NCBI GenBank assembly: GCA_910587295.1
Contig: CAJULP010000056.1
Span: forward strand, 1-22,429
DNA length: 22,429 nt
Reading direction: 5' to 3'
From: an uncultured Lachnospiraceae bacterium
Lineage (GTDB): Bacteria; Bacillota; Clostridia; Lachnospirales; Lachnospiraceae
Program-made: the position numbers and the translations under genes
Notes under the pieces: model-generated
The model's database searches: none
What the model was told of the DNA's origin: nothing
What the model saw: only the letters and a program-made list of their open reading frames with translations
Part shown: positions 6,616 through 13,959 of the stretch, one piece after another
How positions within the stretch are numbered: position 1 is the stretch's first letter
How the letters are laid out: each line of letters opens with the position of its first letter

Positions 6616-7401
6616 ATGGAATTTATCGTATACGAACAAAAAGGTGCATACGGCATCATCACCATCAGCCGTGAAAAGGCATTAAACGCCTTAAATTCAC
6701 AGGTTCTGGAAGAACTGGACAAAACCCTGGATGAGGTAAACCTTGACGAAGTCAGGTGCCTTATTTTAACAGGCGCAGGCCAGAAATCTTTTGTGGCAGG
6801 TGCGGATATCGGAGAAATGAGCACGCTTACCAAGGCAGAAGGCGAAGCCTTTGGGAAAAAAGGAAATGATGTGTTCCGGAAACTGGAAACTTTCCCGATC
6901 CCCGTGATCGCAGCCATCAACGGTTTTGCGCTTGGCGGCGGCTGTGAGATTTCCATGAGCTGTGATATCAGGATCTGTTCCGACAATGCAGTGTTTGGCC
7001 AGCCGGAAGTGGGCCTCGGCATTACACCGGGCTTTGGCGGCACACAAAGGCTTGCCCGCCTTGTAGGCGCCGGGATGGCGAAACAGATGATTTATACCGC
7101 AAGAAATATTAAGGCAGACGAGGCATACAGGATCGGCTTGGTCAACGCTGTTTATACCCAGGAAGAGCTGATGCCCGCGGCGGAGAAGATGGCGGCAGGC
7201 ATCGCAAAAAATGCCCCCATTGCGGTAAGAAATTGTAAGAAGGCGATCAACGAAGGCCTTGACGCGGATATGGATCAGGCGATCGTGATCGAAGAGAAGC
7301 TCTTTGGTGATTGCTTTGAAACCGAAGACCAGAAGTACGGCATGGCGTTTTTCCTTGACAAAAACAAAGAAAAAGTAAAAGAGCCTTTTAAAAACTGCTA
7401 A
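6616..7401 (+). CDS. crt: 3-hydroxybutyryl-CoA dehydratase (crotonase)
   Basis: Crotonase removes water from 3-hydroxybutyryl-CoA to give crotonyl-CoA. The 261 residues show the crotonase fold: the oxyanion-hole stretches AGADIGEM (61-68) and GFALGGGCE (103-111), with the two catalytic glutamates Glu111 (GGGCEISMS) and Glu131 (GQPEVGLGITPG). I chose ATG 6616 because AAAGAGG (6604-6610) sits five bases upstream. An upstream in-frame GTG at 6598 would add six residues but has no ribosome site. The gene lies second in the operon, between thl and hbd, in the pathway order common among Lachnospiraceae. Confidence 0.95.
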   Translation: MEFIVYEQKGAYGIITISREKALNALNSQVLEELDKTLDEVNLDEVRCLILTGAGQKSFVAGADIGEMSTLTKAEGEAFGKKGNDVFRKLETFPIPVIAAINGFALGGGCEISMSCDIRICSDNAVFGQPEVGLGITPGFGGTQRLARLVGAGMAKQMIYTARNIKADEAYRIGLVNAVYTQEELMPAAEKMAAGIAKNAPIAVRNCKKAINEGLDADMDQAIVIEEKLFGDCFETEDQKYGMAFFLDKNKEKVKEPFKNC

Positions 7402-7417
7402 TTTGTTTTTAACTTGA

Positions 7418-7481
7418 TTTCACCACTGCCGGAAGGCTGCGTTATGGGGGATACCATGCGGCGTACCTTTTGGCGGTGAAA
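7418..7481 (+). other. Intercistronic hairpin between crt and hbd
   Basis: TTTCACC (7418-7424) pairs with GGTGAAA (7475-7481), extended after a three-base bulge by GCC (7428-7430) with GGC (7472-7474). The enclosed bases include a small TATGG/CCATG hairpin. No T-run follows. It occupies most of the 114-base gap before the hbd ribosome site. Confidence 0.5.
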
Positions 7482-7515
7482 AATACAAACCAACAAAAAA
7501 CAGGAGGAATGAAAA

Positions 7516-8358
7516 ATGAAAGTAGGTATTATCGGTGCAGGTACCATGGGTGCCGGGATTGCACAGGCTTTTGCAATGACAGACGGTTATGAAGTATGCC
7601 TTTGCGATATCAAGATGGAGTTTGCGGAAGGTGGAAAAGCCAGGATCCAGAAGAATATGAACTTTCTGGTAAGCAAAGAAAAGATCACACAGGAAAAGGC
7701 AGACGCTGTCATGGCTAAGATCACCTGTGGTTTAAAGGATATCTGTACAGACTGCGACCTGATCGTAGAGGTTGCTCCTGAAAATATGAAGATCAAAAAA
7801 GACACCTTTAAGGAATTAATGGGTATTGTGAAGCCTGAGTGCATGTTTGCTTCCAACACATCTTCCTTATCCATCACAGAGATCGGCGCGGGTCTTGACA
7901 GGCCTATGATCGGTATGCATTTCTTCAACCCTGCAGACCGGATGAAACTGGTGGAAGTGATCGCGGGCGAGAACACACCGGATGACATGGTAGAAAAGAT
8001 CAAAGCGATCGCCACAGAGATCGGCAAAACACCGGTACAGGTGAAAGAAGCTCCCGGTTTTGTTGTTAACAGGATCCTGATCCCGATGATCAACGAAGCA
8101 ATCGGCATTTACGCAGAAGGCATTGCAAGCGTAGCTGATATTGACGAGGCTATGAAGCTTGGCGCAAGCCATCCCATGGGTCCTCTGGCTTTGGGCGACT
8201 TGGTTGGTCTTGACATCGTGCTTGCAATCATGGAAGTGCTTCAGAACGAGACTGGCGATCCCAAGTACCGCCCGCATCCTCTTCTCCGCAAGATGGTGCG
8301 CGCAGGCAAGCTTGGTAAGAAGACCGGCGTAGGTTTCTACGACTACTCCAAGAAATAA
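7516..8358 (+). CDS. hbd: 3-hydroxybutyryl-CoA dehydrogenase
   Basis: This enzyme reduces acetoacetyl-CoA to 3-hydroxybutyryl-CoA with NAD(P)H. The 280 residues have the Rossmann GAGTMG motif (7-12). The acidic end of the second strand is masked by CLCDI (28-32), where Asp31 suggests NADH preference. Also visible are SNTSSLSI (113-120), His135 in GMHFFNP, Glu147 in KLVEVI and Asn185 in APGFVVNRI. The C-terminal helical domain ends GKKTGVGFYDYSKK. A perfect AGGAGG precedes the ATG. Its position after crt, not before, matches the thl-crt-hbd-bcd-etfB-etfA arrangement. Confidence 0.96.
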   Translation: MKVGIIGAGTMGAGIAQAFAMTDGYEVCLCDIKMEFAEGGKARIQKNMNFLVSKEKITQEKADAVMAKITCGLKDICTDCDLIVEVAPENMKIKKDTFKELMGIVKPECMFASNTSSLSITEIGAGLDRPMIGMHFFNPADRMKLVEVIAGENTPDDMVEKIKAIATEIGKTPVQVKEAPGFVVNRILIPMINEAIGIYAEGIASVADIDEAMKLGASHPMGPLALGDLVGLDIVLAIMEVLQNETGDPKYRPHPLLRKMVRAGKLGKKTGVGFYDYSKK

Positions 8359-8372
8359 TAAGGGGGATTTTG

Positions 8373-8405
8373 GGGCGGGAAGCGGTTTTGCACCCTGCCC
8401 CGCCC
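8373..8405 (+). other. GC-rich intercistronic hairpin between hbd and bcd
   Basis: GGGCGGG (8373-8379) pairs with CCCGCCC (8399-8405) around a 19-base loop. It begins 15 bases after the hbd stop, and the sequence after it (TTAAGG) is not a T-run. A partial terminator or RNA-stabilising element is likely. Confidence 0.55.
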
Positions 8406-8452
8406 TTAAGGAAATATAACGATAGAAAACAACAAATGGAGGAAGTAATATC

Positions 8453-9607
8453 ATGGATTTTATGTTAACCAAACAACATGAAATGGCTAGGACTCTTTTC
8501 AAAGAGTTCGCAGAAAAAGAAGTAAAGCCTCTGGCTCAGGAAGTGGACGAGACAGAAGTTTTCCCAAGAGAGACCGTTGAAAAGATGGCGAAAGCCGGTT
8601 TCCTTGGAATCCCTGTTCCGAAGGAGTACGGCGGACAGGGCTGTGATCCTTTAACATATGCTATGTGCGTGGAGGAACTTTCCAAAGTCTGCGGTACCAC
8701 AGGCGTTATCGTTTCCGCACATACCTCTCTTTGCTGTGACCCGATCATGACATACGGAACAGAAGAGCAGAAGCAGAAATACTTAGTACCCCTTGCAAAG
8801 GGCGAGAAGCTTGGCGCATTCGGCCTTACCGAGCCCGGTGCGGGTACAGACGCACAGGGCCAGCAGACAAAGGCTGTTTTGGATGGGGATGAATGGGTGC
8901 TCAATGGCTCCAAGATCTTTATCACAAACGGTAAAGAAGCTGACGTTTATGTGATCTTTGCGGTTACCAGTGTTGTAACGGACGCAAAGGGCAGAAGCAA
9001 AAAGATGATCTCCGCATTTATCGTAGAGAAGGGAACTCCGGGCTTTACCTTTGGTACAAAGGAAAAGAAAATGGGTATCCGCGGTTCATCAACTTATGAG
9101 CTGATCTTTACAGACTGCCGTATCCCGAAAGCAAATCTCCTTGGCCAGGAAGGCAAGGGCTTTGGCATCGCTATGCATACCCTTGACGGCGGACGTATCG
9201 GTATCGCCGCACAGGCTCTTGGTCTTGCGGAAGGCGCTTTAGAGAGAACCGTAGAATATGTAAAAGAAAGAAAGCAGTTCGGAAGGGCAATCGGTGCGTT
9301 CCAGAATACCCAGTTCCAGCTTGCTGATATGGCAACTAAGGTTCAAGCGGCACAGTACATGGTATACAGGGCAGCAATGGCGAAGGCAACCCAGAAATCT
9401 TATACCGTAGAAGCTGCTATGGCGAAATTATATGCAGCGGAAGTCGCTATGGAAGTGACTACCAAGGCAGTTCAGCTCCACGGCGGATACGGTTATATCA
9501 GAGAGTACGATGTAGAGCGTATGATGCGGGATGCTAAGATCACCGAGATCTATGAAGGAACATCCGAAGTTCAGAGGATGGTCATTTCCGGTGCCCTGCT
9601 GAAATAG
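8453..9607 (+). CDS. bcd: Butyryl-CoA dehydrogenase
   Basis: Bcd reduces crotonyl-CoA to butyryl-CoA. In clostridia it works as a complex with EtfAB that bifurcates electrons from NADH to crotonyl-CoA and ferredoxin. The 384-residue protein is a standard acyl-CoA dehydrogenase. Visible features are the FAD/substrate loop GAFGLTEPGAGTDA (about 122-135), FITNG (about 156-160), the Arg/Gln-rich ERKQFGRAIGAFQ segment, LHGGYGYIREYDVERMMRDAKITEIYEGTSE, and the catalytic base Glu368 in YEGTSE. GGAGG precedes the ATG. etfB and etfA follow as the electron-transfer partners. Confidence 0.96.
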   Translation: MDFMLTKQHEMARTLFKEFAEKEVKPLAQEVDETEVFPRETVEKMAKAGFLGIPVPKEYGGQGCDPLTYAMCVEELSKVCGTTGVIVSAHTSLCCDPIMTYGTEEQKQKYLVPLAKGEKLGAFGLTEPGAGTDAQGQQTKAVLDGDEWVLNGSKIFITNGKEADVYVIFAVTSVVTDAKGRSKKMISAFIVEKGTPGFTFGTKEKKMGIRGSSTYELIFTDCRIPKANLLGQEGKGFGIAMHTLDGGRIGIAAQALGLAEGALERTVEYVKERKQFGRAIGAFQNTQFQLADMATKVQAAQYMVYRAAMAKATQKSYTVEAAMAKLYAAEVAMEVTTKAVQLHGGYGYIREYDVERMMRDAKITEIYEGTSEVQRMVISGALLK

Positions 9608-9613
9608 CCGCGA

Positions 9614-9680
9614 ATAAGCAAATGAAAATAGAAGCATTTGCAGGCTGCCGTGCTTGCATGAGCAGGCCATATTTGCTTAT
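9614..9680 (+). other. Long-range intercistronic stem between bcd and etfB
   Basis: ATAAGCAAAT (9614-9623) and ATTTGCTTAT (9671-9680) are exact reverse complements enclosing 47 bases that contain further short pairings such as TGCT/AGCA. The outer ATAAGCA/TGCTTAT pair repeats the outer part of the thl-crt palindrome. No T-run follows. Confidence 0.6.
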
Positions 9681-9731
9681 GAGAATGATATGTTGCAAAA
9701 TTAACAGATAATAAATAAGGAGAGAAATACA

Positions 9732-10514
9732 ATGAAAATCGTTGTTTGTATTAAACAGGTACCTGATACCAAGGGTGGCGTTAAGTTTAATCCTGATGGT
9801 ACGCTTGACAGAGGTGCAATGCTTACGATCATGAATCCTGATGACAAGGCAGGTCTGGAAGCAGCCCTTAGGTTAAAAGATCAGTATGGAGCAGAGGTTG
9901 CGGTAGTGACTATGGGTCTTCCCAAAGCGGAGGAAGTTCTGCGCGAGGCTATGGCTATGGGCGCTGACAAGGGTATCCTTGTAACTGACAGGGTATTAGG
10001 CGGTGCGGATACATGGGCAACTTCCCAGACACTGGCAGGCGCTATCCGCAATCTGGAATATGACCTGATCATTACAGGACGTCAGGCTATCGACGGCGAT
10101 ACCGCACAGGTTGGGCCGCAGATTTCCGAGCACCTTGGAATCCCGGTAATCTCTTATGCACAGAATATCAAGATTGAAGGCGAGAGCGTGATCGTTGAGC
10201 GTCAGTATGATGACAGGTATCACGTATTAAAGGCTAAAATGCCCTGCCTGATCACAGCGCTTGCTGAATTAAATGAGCCTCGTTATATGACTCCCGGCGG
10301 AATCTTCGATGCATACAATGCAGAGATCACAGTATGGGGAAGAGCTAACCTGGTTGACGTAGAAGACTCCAATTTAGGGCTTAAAGGTTCACCTACCCAG
10401 ATTGCAAAGGCTTCCGATAAGGTAAGAAAGGGCGCAGGCGAGAAGGTTACTCTTGATCCCGCTGAATCCGTAGATTACATTATCGATAAGTTAAAAGTAA
10501 AACACGTTATCTAA
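9732..10514 (+). CDS. etfB: Electron transfer flavoprotein beta subunit
   Basis: EtfB pairs with EtfA and Bcd. In bifurcating complexes its FAD takes hydride from NADH and splits the electrons. The 260 residues begin with the typical MKIVVCIKQVPDT and contain GRQAIDGDTAQVGPQ (116-130), the nucleotide-binding signature, and a C-terminal AxKxxRKGAG-like segment (KASDKVRKGAG). Its length fits the family. It is preceded by AAGGAGAG. It lies 24 bases before etfA, the tightest gap in the operon and the only one without a long hairpin, consistent with the 1:1 subunit need. Confidence 0.95.
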   Translation: MKIVVCIKQVPDTKGGVKFNPDGTLDRGAMLTIMNPDDKAGLEAALRLKDQYGAEVAVVTMGLPKAEEVLREAMAMGADKGILVTDRVLGGADTWATSQTLAGAIRNLEYDLIITGRQAIDGDTAQVGPQISEHLGIPVISYAQNIKIEGESVIVERQYDDRYHVLKAKMPCLITALAELNEPRYMTPGGIFDAYNAEITVWGRANLVDVEDSNLGLKGSPTQIAKASDKVRKGAGEKVTLDPAESVDYIIDKLKVKHVI

Positions 10515-10538
10515 TAAAGATATTAATGGAGGTTCAAA

Positions 10539-11582
10539 ATGAATATTCAAGATTATAAGGGCGTATTTGTCTTCGCTCAGCAGGTTGATAATGAGCTTAG
10601 CGGAATTGCTTTGGAACTGGTTGGAAAAGGCAAAGATCTTGCTAAGGATTTAGGTACGGAAGTAACGGCAGTACTGGTTGGCTCAGGCGTTGGCGCACTG
10701 GCAGATACTCTTGGGGAATACGGCGCTGATAAGGTGATCGTAGTGGATGACCCGGAATTGAAGGAATACAGGACAGAGCCTTATGCACATGCACTGGCAT
10801 CTGTGATCAATGAGTTTAAGCCTGAGATCTTCTTAGTAGGCGCTACGGCAATCGGGCGTGACTTAGGTCCCCGTGTGTCAGCAAGGATCCATACAGGTCT
10901 TACCGCAGACTGTACACAGCTTGATATCGGTGATTTCCCGATCAACCCGATCCCGGGCAAAGAGCAGCTTCATAACCAGCTTCTTATGACCCGTCCGGCA
11001 TTTGGCGGTAACACCATCGCAACAATCGCTTGTCCGGAGTTCCGTCCTCAGATGGCAACGGTACGCCCTGGCGTAATGCAGAAAGCTCCTAAAGAAGCAG
11101 GCAGAAAAGCGGAAGTGATCAATTACAATCCTGGCTTTACACCTAATGACATGTATGTTGAGATCTTAGAGGTAGTCAAGGCAGTATCCGACGTAGCTGA
11201 TATCATGGATGCTAAGATCCTGGTATCCGGCGGACGCGGCGTTGGCAGCCCGGAAAACTTCAAGATTCTGGAAGACCTTGCAGAGGTACTTGGCGGTACG
11301 GTAAGCTGTTCCCGTGCGGTTGTTGACGCAGGCTGGAAGCCGAAAGACCTTCAGGTAGGCCAGACCGGTAAGACAGTACGTCCTAACGTTTACTTTGCAA
11401 TCGGTATCTCCGGTGCGATCCAGCACGTGGCAGGTATGGAAGAAGCTGATATCATCATTGCGATCAACAAGGATGAAACGGCTCCTATCTTTGACGTGGC
11501 TGATTATGGTATCGTAGGCGACCTGAACAAGATCGTTCCTGCACTGACAGAAAAGCTGAAAGTGGAAATGGCTGAGAAATAA
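10539..11582 (+). CDS. etfA: Electron transfer flavoprotein alpha subunit
   Basis: EtfA carries the second FAD and passes the high-potential electron to Bcd. The 347 residues include an N-terminal domain with GATAIGRDLGPR (101-112), then the C-terminal FAD domain: SGGRGVGSPENF (230-241), SRAVVDAGW (258-266), QTGKTVRPN (275-283), SGAIQH (291-296) and DYGIVGDL (322-329). No N-terminal ferredoxin extension is present, unlike some clostridial EtfA proteins. The ATG follows TGGAGG. It ends the operon, and a terminator hairpin lies about 30 bases downstream. Confidence 0.95.
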   Translation: MNIQDYKGVFVFAQQVDNELSGIALELVGKGKDLAKDLGTEVTAVLVGSGVGALADTLGEYGADKVIVVDDPELKEYRTEPYAHALASVINEFKPEIFLVGATAIGRDLGPRVSARIHTGLTADCTQLDIGDFPINPIPGKEQLHNQLLMTRPAFGGNTIATIACPEFRPQMATVRPGVMQKAPKEAGRKAEVINYNPGFTPNDMYVEILEVVKAVSDVADIMDAKILVSGGRGVGSPENFKILEDLAEVLGGTVSCSRAVVDAGWKPKDLQVGQTGKTVRPNVYFAIGISGAIQHVAGMEEADIIIAINKDETAPIFDVADYGIVGDLNKIVPALTEKLKVEMAEK

Positions 11583-11613
11583 GGTAAGCATCAGCACAAG
11601 ATAAGATAAAATG

Positions 11614-11646
11614 AAACCGGCGGGAGAAGTCTTCTGCCGGTTTTGT
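11614..11646 (+). terminator. Terminator of the butyryl-CoA operon
   Basis: AAACCGGC (11614-11621) pairs with GCCGGTTT (11636-11643), and the inner bases (AGAAG/CTTCT) can extend the stem. The downstream tail is TTTTGT, a short T-run. It stands between etfA and an unrelated broken gene. Confidence 0.7.
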
Positions 11647-11672
11647 GCGCCATGAAATGCGAGGAAGATCAA

Positions 11673-12032
11673 ATGAAAGAACTGTTGAGGAAAAAAGCGT
11701 AAGGATTATACTGATTGAAATTATCCTGGCTGTAGTGATTGGAATCGCGGGCATAAACGCGCAGGGTGAATGCACAGGAAAGCTTTGAAGAAAATATGAA
11801 GAGAGCATATCTTAAAGTAACCTCGTATCTCTACGAGGAAGCACTGCTCTTTCTTCGTCAGGAGGTGCAGGAGTCGGGATTTACCGAAGCTGTGATTAAC
11901 GAAGCAAAATCCTATGCAGATACGGGCGACTATGAAAGGGCGATGAATTTGATCGGAATAGGAATATTGACTCTTGCCCTGTACGTGCCGTTGTTTTCCA
12001 GACAGAGAAAAAAAGCTGGAGAAAAAAATTAA
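11673..12032 (+). pseudogene. Frameshifted gene for a small two-helix membrane protein
   Basis: GAGGA followed by ATG 11673 starts MKELLRKKA and then a stop (11700-11702). One extra base in the A-run at 11691-11696 would continue it as KSVRIILIEIILAVVIGIAGINAQ, a membrane helix. Removing one G of the GGG at 11764-11766 would join this to NAQESFEENMKRAYLKVTSYLYEEALLFLRQE and a second helix, GIGILTLALYVPLF, then a basic tail ending at 12032. Two compensating lesions at short homopolymers suggest a decayed gene of about 120 residues. The intact 88-residue downstream frame (GTG 11766) could still be made but has no ribosome site. The family is not recognised; two helices flank a helical extracytoplasmic part. 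Confidence 0.6.
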
Positions 12033-12057
12033 AGAAGATTATTGAGGCTGTATGTAG

Positions 12058-12063
12058 TATAAT
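12058..12063 (+). promoter_or_regulatory. -10 box upstream of ybaK
   Basis: A perfect TATAAT lies 40 bases before the ybaK start. No good -35 is found at 16-18 bases (AAGATT is nearest), so this promoter would be weak or activator-dependent. Confidence 0.4.
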
Positions 12064-12102
12064 GGGGAAGGAACAAACAGTATTATTTTAAAAGGAGCAG
12101 GC

Positions 12103-12588
12103 ATGGCAAAGAATAAAGAAATAAAAACCAACGCAATGCGCATACTGGAAAGGGAAAAAATCTCTTTCACTCATTATACTTATGAATGCGATGAATTTGT
12201 AGACGGGCTGCAGATTGCGGACAAGCTTTCCCTGCCTTATGAAAAGGTATATAAAACACTGGTGACTCAGGGAAGCAGTAAAAATTATTTTGTTTTTGTC
12301 ATTCCCGTAGCGAAGGAGCTTGACATGAAAAAGGCGGCAAAGAGCGTCGGGGAGAAGTCGGTATCCATGATCCACGTCAAAGATATCAACGGGATCACGG
12401 GATATATCCGGGGCGGCTGTACGGCGATCGGGATGAAAAAGCAGTATGTGACCAGACTGGATGAGTCAGCAAGGGAAAGGGAAACGGTGATCGTCAGCGG
12501 CGGCAGGATCGGCTCGCAGATTGAGTTGGCGCCTGATGACCTGCTGAAAGCCTGTAAGGGTGAGTATGGAGATATTACCGTACAGTAG
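12103..12588 (+). CDS. ybaK: Cys-tRNA(Pro) deacylase, YbaK family
   Basis: YbaK hydrolyses cysteine wrongly attached to tRNA(Pro), protecting translation fidelity. The 161 residues carry the YbaK signatures: KTNAMRIL near the N-terminus, VYKTLV (49-54) with the conserved Lys51, GYIRGGCTAIGMKK (100-113) and the closing SGGRIGSQIELAPDDL. AAAGGAG lies upstream. It heads a short cluster with a small membrane protein and mtnA; no functional link between them is evident. Related INS-superfamily editing proteins (ProXp-ala) are alternatives, but the GGC motif favours YbaK. Confidence 0.92.
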   Translation: MAKNKEIKTNAMRILEREKISFTHYTYECDEFVDGLQIADKLSLPYEKVYKTLVTQGSSKNYFVFVIPVAKELDMKKAAKSVGEKSVSMIHVKDINGITGYIRGGCTAIGMKKQYVTRLDESARERETVIVSGGRIGSQIELAPDDLLKACKGEYGDITVQ

Positions 12589-12627
12589 TTAATGTTTCAT
12601 AAACTTAGACCAAAGGAGTCAAGAAGA

Positions 12628-12837
12628 ATGAACAGTATGTCACAATTCAAATTGCAGAAGAAACAGGAACGGAAAAGGGAGAAGATAGCGCAAAAGAAAG
12701 AAAAGCTGCGGAAGAAGAAATGGAAACGAATCAATGCCAGGATCGAGCGTGGAATCGTGTTTCTTGCAGTGGTGGTATTTGGCGTCAGCGTGTTGATCGA
12801 GATAGATGAGGTAAGGAGGGAGAAAGGCAATGAGTGA
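12628..12837 (+). CDS. Small basic single-helix membrane protein
   Basis: The 69-residue product begins MNSMSQFKLQKKQERKREK. AAGGAG (12613-12618) nine bases before ATG 12628 decides the start; an upstream ATG at 12592 would add 12 residues without a ribosome site. Residues about 7-45 are extremely Lys/Arg/Glu-rich and probably helical, followed by one membrane helix (GIVFLAVVVFGVSVLIEI) and a short charged tail. The plan (charged cytoplasmic helix, one helix, tiny outside part) vaguely recalls division or cell-envelope scaffold proteins, but no family is recognised. It overlaps the mtnA start by eight bases, so the two are translationally coupled. Confidence 0.65.
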   Translation: MNSMSQFKLQKKQERKREKIAQKKEKLRKKKWKRINARIERGIVFLAVVVFGVSVLIEIDEVRREKGNE

Positions 12838-13927
12838 AAAAAGCATATTGGATTATGAAACCGTGGATCTGGACGATGGTGACAATAGTGTCGTAATCAT
12901 TGACCAGACCAGATTACCGGGCAGGACAGAGATCATAAGGCTCCATACGGCAAAGGAGATATGGGATGCTATTTATTTATTGAAGGTGCGTGGGGCGCCG
13001 GCAATCGGCGTGGCAGCGGCTTTCGGTATTTACGTGCTGGCAAAGGCCATTGTAAAAGAGGGCGGCAGCGGCATGGAATTTGAAGATTTTTACGTGAAGT
13101 TCCGCAAGCAGAAAGAGTATTTGGATTCCGCCCGCCCTACGGCGGTGAATTTATCCTGGGCGCTGAACCGTATGGAGCAATGCTGTTTAAAAGCCGGGAG
13201 AGAAGAAGGAAAGAACCTGCAGCAGGTATTGGATATCCTACATAAGGAAGCGGTGGAAATGAAAGCTGAGGATATCCGGGTATGCCGGGCCATAGGGGAG
13301 AACGGGCTTAGCCTGGTAAAACCCGGGGATGGGATTTTAACGCATTGTAATGCCGGGCAGCTTGCAACCTGTAAGTATGGAACCGCAACCGCACCCATTT
13401 ATTTAGGGCAGGAGCGGGGCTATGGGTTCCGGGTGTTTGCGGATGAGACCAGACCATTACTTCAGGGGGCAAGGCTGACGGCCTATGAGCTGCAATCCGC
13501 CGGTGTGGACGTGACACTGATCTGTGATAATATGTCTGCCATGGTGATGGGAAACGGCTGGGTGAATGCGGTGTTTGTGGGCTGTGACCGGGTTGCGGCA
13601 AACGGGGATGTGGCGAATAAGATCGGCACTTCCGTGGTGGCGGCAGTGGCTAAGCATTATGGCATTCCGTTTTACGTCTGTGCGCCTACTTCCACCATCG
13701 ATCTGCAGACACCTGCGGGGAAGGAGATCAAGATCGAACAGCGGCCGGAGGATGAAGTGACGCAGATGTGGTACAAAGAGCGGATGGCGCCTTACGGAGT
13801 CAAGGTATTTAATCCTGCCTTTGATGTGACGGACCATGAGCTGGTGACGGCGATCGTGACAGAACACGGGATCGCGCGGGCGCCATACGATCAGTCCCTT
13901 GCACAGCTGTGCGGCAGAAAGCGGTAA
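12830..13927 (+). CDS. mtnA: S-methyl-5-thioribose-1-phosphate isomerase
   Basis: MtnA converts the aldose 5-methylthioribose-1-phosphate to the ketose methylthioribulose-1-phosphate in methylthioadenosine recycling. The 365 residues show RGAPAIG (54-60), catalytic Cys173 in THCNAG, DETRPLLQGARLTA (205-218) and catalytic Asp253 in GCDRVAANGD, then NKIGT (263-267). These separate it from the eIF2B-like relatives. No other methionine salvage gene is nearby. In anaerobes lacking oxygen-dependent MtnD, MtnA often serves oxygen-independent routes that handle methylthioribose or 5-deoxyribose phosphates, so that role is plausible here. Its ATG lies within the end of the preceding small gene, and GGAGGGAG serves as ribosome site. 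Confidence 0.93.
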   Translation: MSEKSILDYETVDLDDGDNSVVIIDQTRLPGRTEIIRLHTAKEIWDAIYLLKVRGAPAIGVAAAFGIYVLAKAIVKEGGSGMEFEDFYVKFRKQKEYLDSARPTAVNLSWALNRMEQCCLKAGREEGKNLQQVLDILHKEAVEMKAEDIRVCRAIGENGLSLVKPGDGILTHCNAGQLATCKYGTATAPIYLGQERGYGFRVFADETRPLLQGARLTAYELQSAGVDVTLICDNMSAMVMGNGWVNAVFVGCDRVAANGDVANKIGTSVVAAVAKHYGIPFYVCAPTSTIDLQTPAGKEIKIEQRPEDEVTQMWYKERMAPYGVKVFNPAFDVTDHELVTAIVTEHGIARAPYDQSLAQLCGRKR

Positions 13928-13959
13928 ACATTTATCAATTGACTAAGGATATATAAGAA

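Noticed and set aside
9692..9706. Rex site before etfB (TTGCAAAATTAACA)
   Set aside because: The half-sites are spaced three bases too close to fit the Rex pattern.
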